From contig NC_135566.1 of the NCBI RefSeq assembly GCF_964340395.1, positions 22,952,135-23,016,134 on the forward strand: a DNA stretch of 64,000 bases, given 5' to 3'. Every line of letters starts with the position of its first letter. Within the stretch, counting starts at the first letter, position 1. The translations under genes were made by a program, and so were the position numbers. Shown one piece after another: positions 33,686-46,318 of the stretch. The notes beneath the pieces are model-generated. The model did not search any database. It saw nothing but the letters and a program-made list of their open reading frames with translations, and was not told the origin of the DNA. Origin of the DNA: Glandiceps talaboti (lineage: Eukaryota > Hemichordata > Enteropneusta > Spengelidae).

Positions 33686-35972
33686 CAGTACAGTTTTCGC
33701 CTAAGCTGTCGCATTTTTCGCGTTCGCTTCGCTTCGCCTTCGCAGTGCCTCATTATCGCTTCAATCAATTCGCTTCGTAACTTGGAATCGCTTCATGACG
33801 GCATTCGCATCGCAGTCATTTCGCTTCGCGTTCGCTTCATGTTCGCATCGCATCAAAAAACAATGAAGGTCGCTTCACGTCAAACAACAATGAAGGTGAA
33901 GCGATACTGTGAAAGGTGTGACAGTATTTGCATATCTGTTTTCACTGCTGTACATCGTGAATTCTGTCTGTTACGCACATTGTACAAACCTAAAACTCAA
34001 AATTCTGAGATAGGTTCGATGCATGGATTTATTAGGGGGTGGTGCGTTATATTGTCCCCAATTACCAAATCGTCCCCGCTAGGGTTGGTCGGCCGGTGCC
34101 GTGAACACGGCCACAACTGTCACAACAATTAAATGGAATGACCAGTTAAATCGATTTTACAAACGGTACGATCCCTTTGTACAAACCACTAACATACACA
34201 TGTTAACAAATGTAGAAAAAGCAATTGCACAGTGGTGAGCAAAAATAAAGTGGTGATAAACACAAGTCCTCTTTGCAGAAAACCCGGTACACTACGATGT
34301 TCTACGTTCCTCATAGGTCACGAACACCGCAATATATAATGGGCGAATAATGTAGTGAAACGTCCAACAGTATGTAGCGAAACGCCAAACTACATACCAA
34401 ATTGACAATTTATCGAAACGACCGTAATGCTGTCATCTGTATAAGTTGCAATGCGAATGTATAATGTTCATGATTGCAATAATTTTCTCATCTGTGGTCG
34501 CCGATATAGTTTTCGTTTCCCATTGTACGTACACTCAATTTTCTTTAGCTTTTCAACCGTTTACCTCACGACTCGGACCACTATGGAAATTTTTCAAAAG
34601 AAACCCCAAAGTCAGAACAGGAATGGTTTCATATTTATATTACCAACACTGCAGTACCCTTACTCATTTTGATGGTAAATAAGTATTCCTATACAGTCCG
34701 AATATGAGACACCTAACCCGGAGTTGTGAAAGAGCAGTATAGAGGTGAAGGGGTAGGCATGTTGACGAACTTTCAATACAAGTGGAGATGCCTGCCCGTG
34801 AGTTCAAATCTAGGCCATGGCCGAATGGCATAGCAACTATTGTAATGAGATATGGTTGCCTGACAACTATCATTTAGTTGTGTCAACAAATATAGTGCAT
34901 GATGAGATCATAGACTCACTATGGGTAAGCTCGCGATCTTTGATAATACATCATAAATGGGGAATTCAATTTCATACTTATTCGCATACGACCGATGTCT
35001 AGCAGAGAAATGCAAAATGGGATTAAGAGATCGGACACCAAAATGTATTCCAACTGATATCTTGTAACCGAGAAAGATTTATTTATTGTCATGGGATTGC
35101 ATTATGTATTTAAAAAAATTATTGGTAAATTACGTCTCTATCTGGTTCGGGCAGACAATACGAAAAAGAATATGTGCTTCAAGAAATGAGAAGCCTAGTA
35201 ATAAAACCATCCTCCTTTTGCCAAAATACATTGTCGTTACATGAATGGACAAGGGAAATGGAGAAACACTATGATATTGAAACAACTGATGAGTGGGATG
35301 CCCAAATAAATGTTTCTTAACTAACGTCAGAAAAAAAAAGTTAAAAACAAATTTTCGTAAGTTTTAAGTTTATTTAAAATGCGACATTGTCACCAATGTC
35401 GGGAACGCAACAAATATGGGGTCCGGATACAAAACGTTCAACATAGATGTACGTTGTATTTTGCTTACTTCTGTAATTTGAATCTTGTAAGTTTCATTTT
35501 AAAGGTATGACGGAGTAAAGTACATAAAACGGCAAATAAAAAAAAATTCGTTCATGTATAGAAGGTAGTGTATTCTAGATAATGTCCAAACAGGAGATCG
35601 GAAAGGACTGCGTAATACTCAACATTTATTAACGCAAATTAAACAAACAGGGTTATCGTGCCGTAGACAGAAAAGTAAAGTACAACCCCAAATAATTTTA
35701 GTAGCCGTAATGATTTATACTTTTCGTTTCAAATCCTTTATCATGCAAATATGTGGGTATAATAGCGCATGTTCCACACAATGCGATTCAGAAACAAAGT
35801 TGATGCGAATGGGGTGCGATGCGAATGCGAACTCAACGCGAAAAGGAAGCGAAGTGAAAGCGATGTTTAATTGAAGCGAACTCCCGTAAACTTGACATTG
35901 AGGCGAAGCGAAAGCGAAGCTGAAGCGATGTGAACGCGAATTGAGGCGGGAGCTTAGGCGAAAACTGTACTG
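33686..35972. mobile_element. Non-autonomous Tc1/mariner-like element (2,287 bp)
   Basis: Left end CAGTACAGTTTTCGCCTAAG and the reverse complement of the right end agree over 22 bases. TA flanks each side (33684-33685, 35973-35974), and removing the element restores a sequence like the sister repeat near 33130. CAGT ends and a TA duplication are typical of Tc1/mariner. Both subterminal zones are filled with degenerate gcgaagcgaa / ttcgcttcgc repeats. No transposase is found in the 1.7-kb interior. Confidence 0.8.
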
Positions 35973-36075
35973 TACCTGGAGACTAATACAAATAATGTTA
36001 CAACACATTTTGCAACATGATGAAGAAAGACTGAGACGAATGTTGACTGGTACAGAATACTATGTGTTGTTGTTT

Positions 36076-37140
36076 AGATCGAGTGTATCTATGTTTTATT
36101 ATCGATAAGATGTTTTCTACACACTAAATTACTAGAATCCCCAAAACATGTGTCCATAACAACTATTAAAAAGTTAGTAAATTTTTACATCATTGGTCCT
36201 TGCATGTCACATGCCGCAATACAAACCAGACAATTTTCTAAGTAAAGTTTGTGATCAACTACAATCTGAAAAAATAAGAGGCACCATAAATCAAACTCTT
36301 TGTTAAAGTCTAAGGAATGATAAAATGCATGATGATAGACTTAACTTTAGATCTATTACAAGTTAAATGACAGTTCAAATTACAAATAGTCTGTGACATT
36401 CCTTCACTTTGAGCTAAAATTATTTGGGGTGTTGCAAAACTTAAACCTGCACTAGGTATAACTGGGTCATGTTGTTCAGCATATTGTCAACAATATATTC
36501 CCTAAAATTGATAATTTATAATTAGAGGCCACTATTATATGTAGACAGTGTAGTGGCAAGTTTGATTCTTGTAAAAATTCACTTCATCGATTTGTAACTG
36601 AGTATTGTTTTTTGATCTGACAACAACAATATATTTTATTCACTCTAAATTGACATTGAGTCAATATTATCCATAAACAATACAGAAACAAGTTGAACTT
36701 GTGATCACCATTGAAGGTGCCGATGTTTTTGGGCGGACTCAAAAATCAATTCCATTTGATTTATCATGTATACAGCTACACAAAATATGTTTCTATGGTA
36801 ATTCTATTATTGACATGAAAATTGGATTTAGAAATGTGAGTTTGCAGTCAAAAAGTTAAACTTCAAAAATGCTAGCAGTATTTGGCCAAAATTCCATGAG
36901 GATGTTTCAAGGGGTGTACAGAAAAGGGTATTGAATACTTGAATATCCCATTAGTAAAATGCGAATTAGTACAAACAAGTTTTGTTAAAAAAGTATATCT
37001 CCACAACTAGTAGGTGGATGAGTCAGAATTATTAGTGTGGATATTTCTAGACGTGTCAATCTGCACTGACCTCATGAATGCCATATTTTTACCCAGCAAC
37101 TAAGACTCCATCCAAAGCCAAAGGGAACCAATGGTGTTCA
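36076..37140. other. Anonymous intron sequence
   Basis: Only a weak relative of the 390-bp repeat near 36290; no gene seen. Confidence 0.5.
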
Positions 37141-37141
37141 T

Positions 37142-38012
37142 TAACAAGTCATTGAGAATGACATAGTCCCCGCTATGATTGGGTTTTAAGGAACTGGCAG
37201 TTTATGTTGTCATTTTCTTGATATCACTACTCTGATCACGCAACAACACTTGTGAACCTAAATCAAACAGACTTAGATATATTGTGTCTGCTCGTTGGAC
37301 AAGGAACATGCCTACTCATGTTGTGTCTCCTCGTTGGACATGGGACATGCCTACTCTTCAAGATGACGTGATGGAATAAACCATTGAACAATAAAGGATG
37401 GGTCGGGTATTGGGGGGGGGGGGGGGACCTGTTCAAGCACATCTGAGTTATGGCTTTGGACATAGAAAATTCGCAAACAAAATGGCTGCCAGGCGGCCAT
37501 ATTGGATCATATCATGACAACAATGAATATGCACATGTATGTCATAGAATACTGTCCTAATACCAACTTTGAATGAGATCTGTTCAAGCATGTCTGGGTT
37601 ATGGCTTTGGACATGGAAAATTTGCAAACAAAATGGCTGCCAGGCAGCCATATTGGATTGTATCACGACGAAAATGGATATGCACATGTATGTTATAGAA
37701 CACTGTGCTAATACCAACTCTGAATGAGATCTGTTCAAGCATGTCTGAGTTATGGCTTTAGACAGGGAAAATTTGCAAACAAAATGGCTGCTAGGCGGCC
37801 ATATTGGATCGTATCATGAAACAAATTGACGTGCATATGTATGCCATTGTATGTTGCCCCTGTACCAAGTTTGAAAAAAATTGGTCCAGGCATCTCCAAG
37901 AAACGGCTCTGGACGGACGGATGGACGGACGGACGGAACCCAATCCATAAGTTGTAGCACAACTGTACAGTTTTTAAAAATCCATAAGTCCCTCGTCCGG
38001 CGGGGACTAACA
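37142..38012 (+). mobile_element. Family 2, most complete copy
   Basis: Starts agtcattgagaatgacatag and tccccgctatgattgggttt, has a poly-G run at 37412, several aaaatggctgccaggcggcc units and (GGAC)n, and ends gtccggcggggacta. TAGTCCCCGC near the left end and GCGGGGACTA at the right are exact inverses. A 26-base piece of family 1 is inserted at 37953-37978. Confidence 0.8.
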
Positions 38013-38159
38013 AAGATAACAACAGGGGTGGATAGGGATGTAGACAAATATTAAACAGTATTGATACATATATGCCTAGCAACAAAGACCTCATCAACAG
38101 GCAAATACCACTGCACTTTGTTAAGATTACAATAATGCGTTAGGCAGCTAAATATAAAA

Positions 38160-39000
38160 AAAATACTGCCAATGGCATTGTAGCACAACTGTACAGTTTT
38201 TAAAAATGTTTATCCGTATGCTAGTCCATGCTAACAATAGGTGTTCATTTGCTGAATGACTATCCAGTTGCCTATCCACCCATGTTGCAATCTTTGCGAT
38301 ATACGCAATCATTTGGCTGTTGCTATGGGTGTGGTCATGTTGTTAGATATATTTGCATACATTTTTGAATGTTTTTGTTCACTTGTGTATGAATTCCTGA
38401 TATTATCTTTGCAATATATGTGATCATTTGGCTGTTGCTGTGGGCGCAGTCTTGTTACTAGGTGTATTTGCATACATTTTTTGAATGTTTATTCAATTGT
38501 CTAGTAATCCCTGTTGTTATCTTTGCAATATACATGATCATTTAGCTGTTGCTATGGGCGTGGTCTTGTTGCTAGGCACATTGACATACATTTCTTGAAT
38601 GTTTATTCAATTGTCTATTAATCTCTGTTGTTATCTTTGCAATATCTATGATCATTTGGCTGTTGCTATGGGCGTGGTCATGGCTGCTAGGGATATTTGC
38701 ATACATTTTTTGAATGTTTACTTGTGTATCAGATGATGTTATTCAATCAAAATATACTGCCATTTGTTTGTTTCTAAGGGTGTGGTCATGGTTGCTAGGG
38801 CCAATTTTGTCAAAATCTTTTGATGAAAATCTGCAGAATAACACTTCCTGAAACATTTTACCAAGTTTCAGTCTCATTGACCAAGTACTTTTTGAGATAC
38901 AAGTTTTAGACCAAAATTCGCATTTTTACACTTAATTTGGACATCACTGATGATATCATAATATGCTTAAACACCCTGCAATTTCAACTCAAAGGTGAAG
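38160..39000 (+). mobile_element. Family 1 copy, right end missing
   Basis: Left terminus gtagcacaactgtacagttt at 38180, four sub-repeats built on gttgctatgggcgtggtctt, then gaaaatctgcagaataacac. It ends before the (CA)n region. Confidence 0.75.
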
Positions 39001-39361
39001 GAATGTCAGTCATTTATCTGTCGTTTTTTTTCCTAAAGTCCATGCAGTTCATCATTCTCTAGACTTAAGAAAAGAGTTTTATATCTGACGACAATTATGT
39101 TTTCTGATTGTTGTTGCAAAGTTAAGTATAAAACCGACACCGACACATAGTATTTAGCAGCGATGAATGTTCGCCAGAGTTGTCCTACATCATGTTAGAA
39201 AAAGTGTCGTAACTTTCTTTGTACTAGTCTCCAGGTTTGTCATCACATTTTTTTGTTAGATTGTAACAGACAGTTTGATATATAACCAGATTTAAACTGA
39301 ATGCCTCTTGTAAGAGAATCACTTATTATGCAAATTACTAATTAAAGGTAAAAGTTGTATC

Positions 39362-39650
39362 AACAAGTCATTGAAAATGACATACTCCCCGCTATGATTG
39401 GGTTTTAATGAACTGGCAGTTTATGTTGTCATTTTCAAACCTGGTTAATGTTGTTTGGCCTCATATGGTTATTTTTGATATCACTACTCTGATCACGCAA
39501 CAACACTTGTGAACCTAAATCAAACGGACTTAGATATGTTGTGTCTGCTCATTGGACATGGAACATGACTACTCATGTTGTGTCTCCTCGTTGGACATGG
39601 GAATGCCTACTCTTCAAGATGACGTCATGGAATAAACCATTCAACAACTA
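39362..39650 (+). mobile_element. Family 2 left-end fragment
   Basis: Matches agtcattgaaaatgacatac to ggaataaaccattcaacaa, the first 290 bases of the 37142 copy. Confidence 0.75.
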
Positions 39651-39809
39651 GTATGCATTTGCAAGCAAAAGTGTAGTTCCAGGGCACAGTTGGGGACATG
39701 AAGAGGCGATGATGTTTGGATTGGTGTAAATTGGCCGATAGTGGATATATTGAGGGTAGGATAGTGTGGCAGTGAAACAAGGTTACACACCTAAGGGTTG
39801 GGAGACATC

Positions 39810-40130
39810 TGGTATATTACAGGACCATGGTAGCTGTAATATGTTTGCATGACATGGGCATTTCCCAATAGGTGAGTGTGCAGATTTGACATAGATGTGG
39901 TCTATTACTAGGTGCCTTTGAGTGTGGTGGCTGTTTTAACAACTTGGTTGAATTGGAAGCTGGACATGAATTTCTCAACTGGGAGAACTTGTTGATTGTC
40001 ACTGAAGTCTCCACAGATGACATTGTGGTAAACATTGATTGTGTGCAAGGATGCAATGAGTTGACCAAGATTGCTGAGGAACAAGCTGGTTTGGTAGTTT
40101 GGTATGTAGAAAACACGTAACCCCACCTAG
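39810..40130 (-). pseudogene. Endonuclease/exonuclease-phosphatase-like fragment from a mobile element
   Basis: The minus strand reads YIPNYQTSLFLSNLGQLIAS, NVYHNVICGDFSDNQQVL, EKFMSSFQFNQVVKTATT, then after a one-base shift VIDHIYVKSAHSPIG. GDF(N) and DH-hydrophobic are the catalytic signatures of the AP-endonuclease-like fold used by non-LTR elements and by some Helitron2-type elements; the conserved Asn after GDF is Ser here. It is a short decayed piece and I cannot choose between those sources. Confidence 0.55.
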
Positions 40131-40139
40131 TACCTGCAA

Positions 40140-41578
40140 ACGAACGACCGGTGTCGCAGACTAAAGTAGCGAGATCCGTTCACGTCTGAGCAGCAGATCC
40201 TACTTTGTTTTAGAAATCACGACAAGGCGAAAATTCGAACAAATATTTTATGTTACAGCAGTCGATAAAGTCATATTCAAATTAAAGTTTGTTTAGGGCG
40301 ATGTTGATCTTTCCAATGTCGCTACTTGCATTCAAGTTACAAATAAAATGATATTCAGCGGAGATCAAGCATTCATAGAAGTTGTATACTATTGGTAAGT
40401 GATGATAAATCGAAATGATATCAAAAATACTTGCCGAAATAGAATATTTATACTAAAAACATGGCGGCCATAACATTGAACGTCATTTGACACGTAGGTA
40501 TATGTCAAACATTCATTTAAGTTATTACTTGCGACGCGACGAGGTGGTTACACGGTGCAACTCATGAAGCAACTCAAGAAGCAACTTGTGACGAGTCGCC
40601 GAAAAACCAACATTCAATTGAAGTAGGATGGTCTCCAAAAACCCTGTTCTAACAAAACTAGGCCGATCGGAATTTAAAACTAAAAACACATCGATGGATT
40701 GCTGTAAATGAGAACTCCAAACAGTCATCGTATCAATCGTCCAATGATGCGAAAGTTGAAATCTCCCTGCATACTGAGCTGATCAATATTCATGATATGC
40801 CATGACATCATTCATGTCCCGCTTCGAATACGTCACTATTTTTCCCATACAAGGGTATCACAATGCAAATGAATGATAGCGCTGACTTCAGCTGGAGATC
40901 GACGATTATGAACATGGAAGTGTGCCACGCTCCCACCACATAATTTTACCGAACAAACGTTGATTTTTATGGTAACCACATCAAAAGGAGCACAATTTTG
41001 GAGGCGATGTAGAAATACCGAGGTCAATGTTGATGCATATAAATAAGTAGGACGATATTTTATAGGATTACGCCAAAAGATAAAGGGAGTAGTCGAGCAC
41101 AAAACTACCGATTGGCGGACCACATACAATGTTTTGATACCAATGTACACAGATACAAGCTGAGTGAAACCAATATATCTGTCCCTTAATTTAACAAAAT
41201 CACGTCCAATGATGCACTAATTCGATCAAAACAGGTTCACACATCGTAAACTCAACTTTACTGTACTATGATCGCTGATCACGCTTTCACCATGTGTTTC
41301 TGATGTAATGAGTCAGCATTTAAACACGACCCCTCAACTCCACAACTTTTAGTACAGTACCCCCTCCAACATATATTGTCAGCTATCAAAAGTTTTTAGC
41401 TTACGCAAATAGTGACGGAAATAGGGGGTCCCCAATGGCTAGCGTTTGCTGCAATGCATGCTGGGAAACCTGGAAGAAAACTGAGTGGAGACCCCCCACA
41501 GAGTTGTAAACCGAAAGTGGATAGAAAGTAAGAACGGCTGGAAAACCAAAAGTTCCAGGTCGTCATCTAGAGGGCGCC
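40140..41578. other. Anonymous intron sequence
   Basis: 1.4 kb of mostly unique sequence. A 104-codon minus-strand frame at 41150-40836 shows no domain. No repeat recognised. Confidence 0.45.
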
Positions 41579-41579
41579 C

Positions 41580-42016
41580 TGGAACTAATAAAGGATAAGT
41601 CGGGTACGGGGGTGGGGTGGGACCTGTTCAAGCATGTCTGAGTTATGGCTTTGGACATGAAAACTGCGCCAACAAAATGGCTGCCAGGCAGCCATATCGG
41701 ATTGTATCACGACGAAAACGGATATGCGCATGTATGTCATAGAACACTGTGATAATACCAACTTTGAATGAGATCTGTTCAAGCATGTCTGAGTTATGGC
41801 TTTGGACAGGGAAAATTTGCAAACAAAATGGCTGTTAGTTGGCCATATTGAATCGTATCATGAAACAAACTGACGTGCATATGTATGCCATAGTATGTTG
41901 CCCTGTACCAAGTTTGAAAAAAATCGGTCAAGGCATCTCCAAGAAACGGCTCCAGATGGACGGACGGAACCCAATCCATAAGTCCCCATCCCGGACTTTG
42001 TCCGGCGGGGACTAAT
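41580..42016 (+). mobile_element. Family 2 copy, left end missing
   Basis: Poly-G stretch, two aaaatggctg units, ggacggacggaacccaatcc and the terminal hairpin ending ccggcggggacta. Confidence 0.75.
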
Positions 42017-42540
42017 AACCAAGCCACCCATTGATGGATGATCGATCGTTTCTTGGTAGAACCAGTAACTTCTCACTAGTATCGGCTGGTGATGCTGCTA
42101 TAGTAGAATCCGTGTCAAACAGCCTGCCACCGAAGGAACGGCAGAGATCGGTCTTTCATTTCGGAGCAGTGGCCATATTTAATGTTGAGAATAATTATAA
42201 AATTTAACCCAATTAGAAACAAGTTAACAGTTTGCGAAAGTTGAAAACAAAGGGGCTACGCAGTATATATCTTCTTATTGGTGTAACGGTGACATAAATA
42301 TGAATAAATAATGAGATTCCGGAGTGTTCAAATCAGAGCTTCCGATGTAGTTAGTAATGAGATGCGAGCACATTAAAATGGAGGGGATACTAACTACAAC
42401 AAAATTCCTGCATCCCAGAGGACGCAATGGTAATTTTTATTGGGGTCCCAAGTCCATAATTATGCATGAAAGATGCAATATATTGCATCTTGTAAAACCC
42501 TGCTAGTGAACCTCAGTTCAGTTGTCCTAAAAATTGAATA

Positions 42541-42751
42541 CTGTAAACCTGCATATTTTCACGACTAGAAAATTTTGCGATTTTACAGTCTGCATGTAGT
42601 TCACAAAGATTAATTTTCACTAATAACCCATACTGGTACATTGCATTGCACATGCAGAAATATATATTTTCGCTACTACTTATTTTCGCGTTTTTGTTTT
42701 GTAGCGAAATTAGTGAAAATAAATCTTACGCGAACATTTCCAGGTTTACAG
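42541..42751. mobile_element. 211-bp MITE with TA target duplication
   Basis: CTGTAAACCTG at the left is exactly inverted at the right (caggtttacag), and TA lies on both sides (42539-42540, 42752-42753). Inner arms tattttcgctactact and gtagcgaaattagtgaaaat add partial complementarity. It abuts a family 1 right terminus (ctcagttcagttgtcctaaa). Confidence 0.8.
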
Positions 42752-43210
42752 TATGTCCTATAAAGTTTGTTGATGTACCTTAATACAGTGATAATGAATA
42801 ACTTTCATCATTACTGATTTTGTTAATTAGGCTATATCTTGAGACTGCATACTTCAATTTCAATATAATTTAATACTTATACACATAACAGAGTGCATAT
42901 CTCCTAAAACCTTTGTTGCTATAGATTACAGTTTTAATGAAGCTCTGTCATCATGGATTTCCATATACCTGAGACTCTAACGAAGAGTTTGATTTTTTTG
43001 GCTTTTTTGCTACGTTTCATCTAAATCAAAGTAGTCACATTGCTCCGTAGCACTGAATGCTAATGCATACTGATTGGAACTGCGATTGCCAAATGCGCGA
43101 ACGACTGTTGTTCCTTGCCGCGCCCTCACATGACAACAGTAAGGACATTTTTACTGTAGAATGTTTGACATTGGGGTCATCGTTCTTAAAGCTTGTCAAT
43201 CAAAATCAAC

Positions 43211-43232
43211 ATGGCATCACCAGAGTCACGAA
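43211..43232 (+). CDS. Candidate first coding exon, unknown gene
   Basis: AACATGGCATCACCAGAGTC has a good start context (AACATGG), encodes MASPESR and reaches a donor GTGAGTAA after the next base. It is on the opposite strand to the WSB-like gene and inside its intron. No convincing second exon was found before the 32-bp array, and no function can be given. It may be chance. Confidence 0.2.
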
Positions 43233-43837
43233 GTGAGTAAACATATCAAGACACATTGGAGAAACTTGGGTATTCACACTTGAAAGACTTTCAGAGAAGA
43301 AAAATTATATGCATGATAACAGTCCATGAGTTGGAGCCAATTGACTTCCTTCGACTCGCAGCTAGCTAGTAGACTGTACACGTACACGGCACCATGTCCA
43401 TAGACTAGTGAGTGTATAAGCATGACATTGTCAATGAAATTGCCATGTTGGGCATCGAGGTCGTCCAACGACGTCATTTACAAATATCGAAAAATGCATG
43501 TTTTCAAGCTTTCACTAAGAAAGATAGGAAAGGTAAATTACTTGATTATGACCATCAAAATACATTTACGGGGTCAAATTTGCACTGCAGTGTACGTGTA
43601 TGTGTGTTGAATGTTGAGTGAACTGTATGTAAATCGTACGATAGAGTAAAGCCCAATTCCATGACGTCAAATCATGAATAAGTGATAGAAAGGGAGATAC
43701 AGCGAGCAATGACAGTCGCTCGTGTCTCCAGCACTCGCTGATTAGTAAGTGGTTATAGGCAACGACTTTAGTTTTAGATAAAACATAGCAAAAAAGGCAC
43801 GAACGACAGTCGACAGTCTACATTGTATGTAGGACAG

Positions 43838-46262
43838 TTCAAATTATACGACTGTGTCCCTAAGACATCTAAATTAATACACTTGTATCCCCAAGATAGC
43901 TCAATTTATACATTTGTATCCCCCTAGATAGTTCAATTTATACACTTGTATCTCCCAAGATAGTTCAATTTATACACTTGTATCCCCCAAGATAGTTCAA
44001 ATTATACACTTGTATCCCCAAGATAGTTCAAATTATACACTTGTATCCCCCAACATAGTTCAATTTATACACTAGTATCCCCAAGATAGTTCAATTTATA
44101 CACTAGTATCCCAAGATAGTTAAATTTATACACTTGTATCCCCCAAGATAGTTCAATTTATACACTAGTATCCCCAAGATAGTTCAAATTATACACTTGT
44201 ATCCCCAAGATAGTTCAAATTATACACTTGTATCCCCAAAATAGTTCAAATTATACACTAGTATCCCCCAAGATAGTTCAATTTATACACTTGTATCCCC
44301 CAAGATAGTTCAAATTATATACTTGTATCCCCAAGATAGTTCAAATTATACACTAGTATCCCCCAAGATAGTTCAATTTATACACTTGTATCCCCCAAGA
44401 TAGTTCAATTTATACACTAGTATCCCCAAAATAGTTCAAATTATACACTAGTATCCCCCAAGATAGTTCAAATTATACACTTGTATCCCCCAAGATAGTT
44501 CAATTTATACACTAGTATCCCCAAAATAGTTCAAATTATACACTAGTATCCCCCAAGATAGTTCAATTTATACACTTGTATCCCCCAAGATAGTTCAATT
44601 TATACACTTGTATCCCCCAAGATAGTTCAATTTATACACTTGTATCCCCCAAGATAGTTCAAATTATACACTTGTATCCCCCAAGATAGTTCAAATTATA
44701 CACTAGTATCCCCAAAATAGTTCAAATTATACACAAGTATCCCCAAGATAGTTCAATTTATACACTAGTATCCCCCAAGATAGTTCAAATTATACACTTG
44801 TATCCCCCAAGATAGTTCAATTTATACACTAGTATCCCCAAGATAGTTCAATTTATATACTTGTATCCCCCAAGATAGTTCAATTTATACACTAGTATCC
44901 CCAAGATAGTTCAAATTATACACTTGTATCCCCAAGATAGTTCAAATTATACACTTGTATCCCCCAAGATAGTTCAAATTATACACTTGTATCCCCCAAG
45001 ATAGTTCAAATTATACACTTGTATCCCCCAAGATAGTTCAATTTATACACTTGTATCCCCCAAGATAGTTCAAATTATACACTTGTATACCCCAAGATAG
45101 TTCAAATTATACACTTGTATCCCCCAAGATAGTTCAATTTATACACTTGTATCCCCCAAGATAGTTCAAATTATACACTTGTATCCCCCAAGATAGTTCA
45201 ATTTATACATTTGTATCCCCCAAGATAGTTCAATTTATACACTTGTATCCCCCAAGATAGTTCAATTTATACACTTGTATCCCCCAAGATAGTTCAATTT
45301 ATACACTTGCATCCCCCAAGATAGTTCAATTTATACACTTGCATCCCCCAAGATAGTTCAAATTATACACTTGTATCCCCAAGATAGTTCAATTTATACA
45401 CTTGTATCCCCAAGATAGTTCAAATTATACACTTGTATCCCCAAGATAGTTCAAATTATACACTTGTATCCCCAAGATAGTTCAAATTATACACTTGTAT
45501 CCCCAAAATAGTTCAAATTATACACTTGTATCCCCCAAGATAGTTCAATTTATACACTTGTATCCCCCAAGATAGTTCAATTTATACACTTGTATCCCCA
45601 AAATAGTTCAATTTATACACTTGTATCCCCCAAGATAGCTCAATTTATACTTGTATCCCCAAGATAGTTCAATTTATACACTTGTATCCCCCAAGATAGT
45701 TCAATTTATACACTTGCATCCCCCAAGATAGTTCAATTTATACACTTGCATCCCCCAAGATAGTTCAAATTATACACTTGTATCCCCAAGATAGTTCAAT
45801 TTATACACTTGTATCCCCCAAGATAGTTCAAATTATACACTTGTATCCCCAAGATAGTTCAAATTATACACTTGTATCCCCAAAATAGTTCAAATTATAC
45901 ACTTGTATCCCCCAAGATAGTTCAATTTATACACTTGTATCCCCCAAGATAGTTCAATTTATACACTTGTATCCCCAAAATAGTTCAATTTATACACTTG
46001 TATCCCCCAAGATAGCTCAATTTATACTTGTATCCCCAAGATAGTTCAATTTATACACTAGTATCCCCCAAGATAGTTGAATTTATACACTTGTATCCCC
46101 CAAGATAGTTCAATTTATACACTAGTATCCCCCAAGATAGCTCAATTTATACACTAGTATCCCCCAAGATAGCTAAATTTATACACTTGTATCCCCCAAG
46201 ATAGCTCAATTTATAGACTAGTATCCCCAAGATAGTTCAAATTATACACTTGTATCCCCCAA
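43838..46262. repeat. 30-32-bp minisatellite, about 77 copies
   Basis: The unit is caagatagttcaatttatac plus acttgtatcccc, varying in the number of C, in caattt/caaatt and in acttg/actag. Larger blocks are duplicated (see findings). The array lies in the WSB-like intron between exons B and C and ends 57 bases from the exon B donor. Confidence 0.97.
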
Positions 46263-46318
46263 GACAGTGCAGTGAAAAGTTGAGGCAAGACATGTAATGT
46301 TGTAGTTGGTAATCTTAC

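Larger units (their letters stand above)
32695..36075. repeat. Three diverged tandem copies of a roughly 390-bp repeat, one interrupted
   Basis: Phrases such as atatcaaattc, agagtct, atgatgacag, gactgag and gttgaacatgtatat recur at 32690, 33085 and 33640. The third copy is split by the Tc1/mariner-like element, its right part resuming at 35975. Weaker relatives occur near 36290 and, reversed, near 42940. Confidence 0.65.

Noticed and set aside
33782-34132. 116-codon frame in the mariner-like element
   Set aside because: No transposase motifs (no DDE/D pattern or helix-turn-helix); begins in the degenerate gcgaagc repeats.
34770-34820. B-box-like gagttcaaatctagg
   Set aside because: A-box and stem structure not convincing; it lies inside the mariner-like element.
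43274-43621. Overlapping 67- to 69-codon frames on both strands
   Set aside because: They look protein-like by composition but overlap on opposite strands, match no family I know and have no consistent splice sites.
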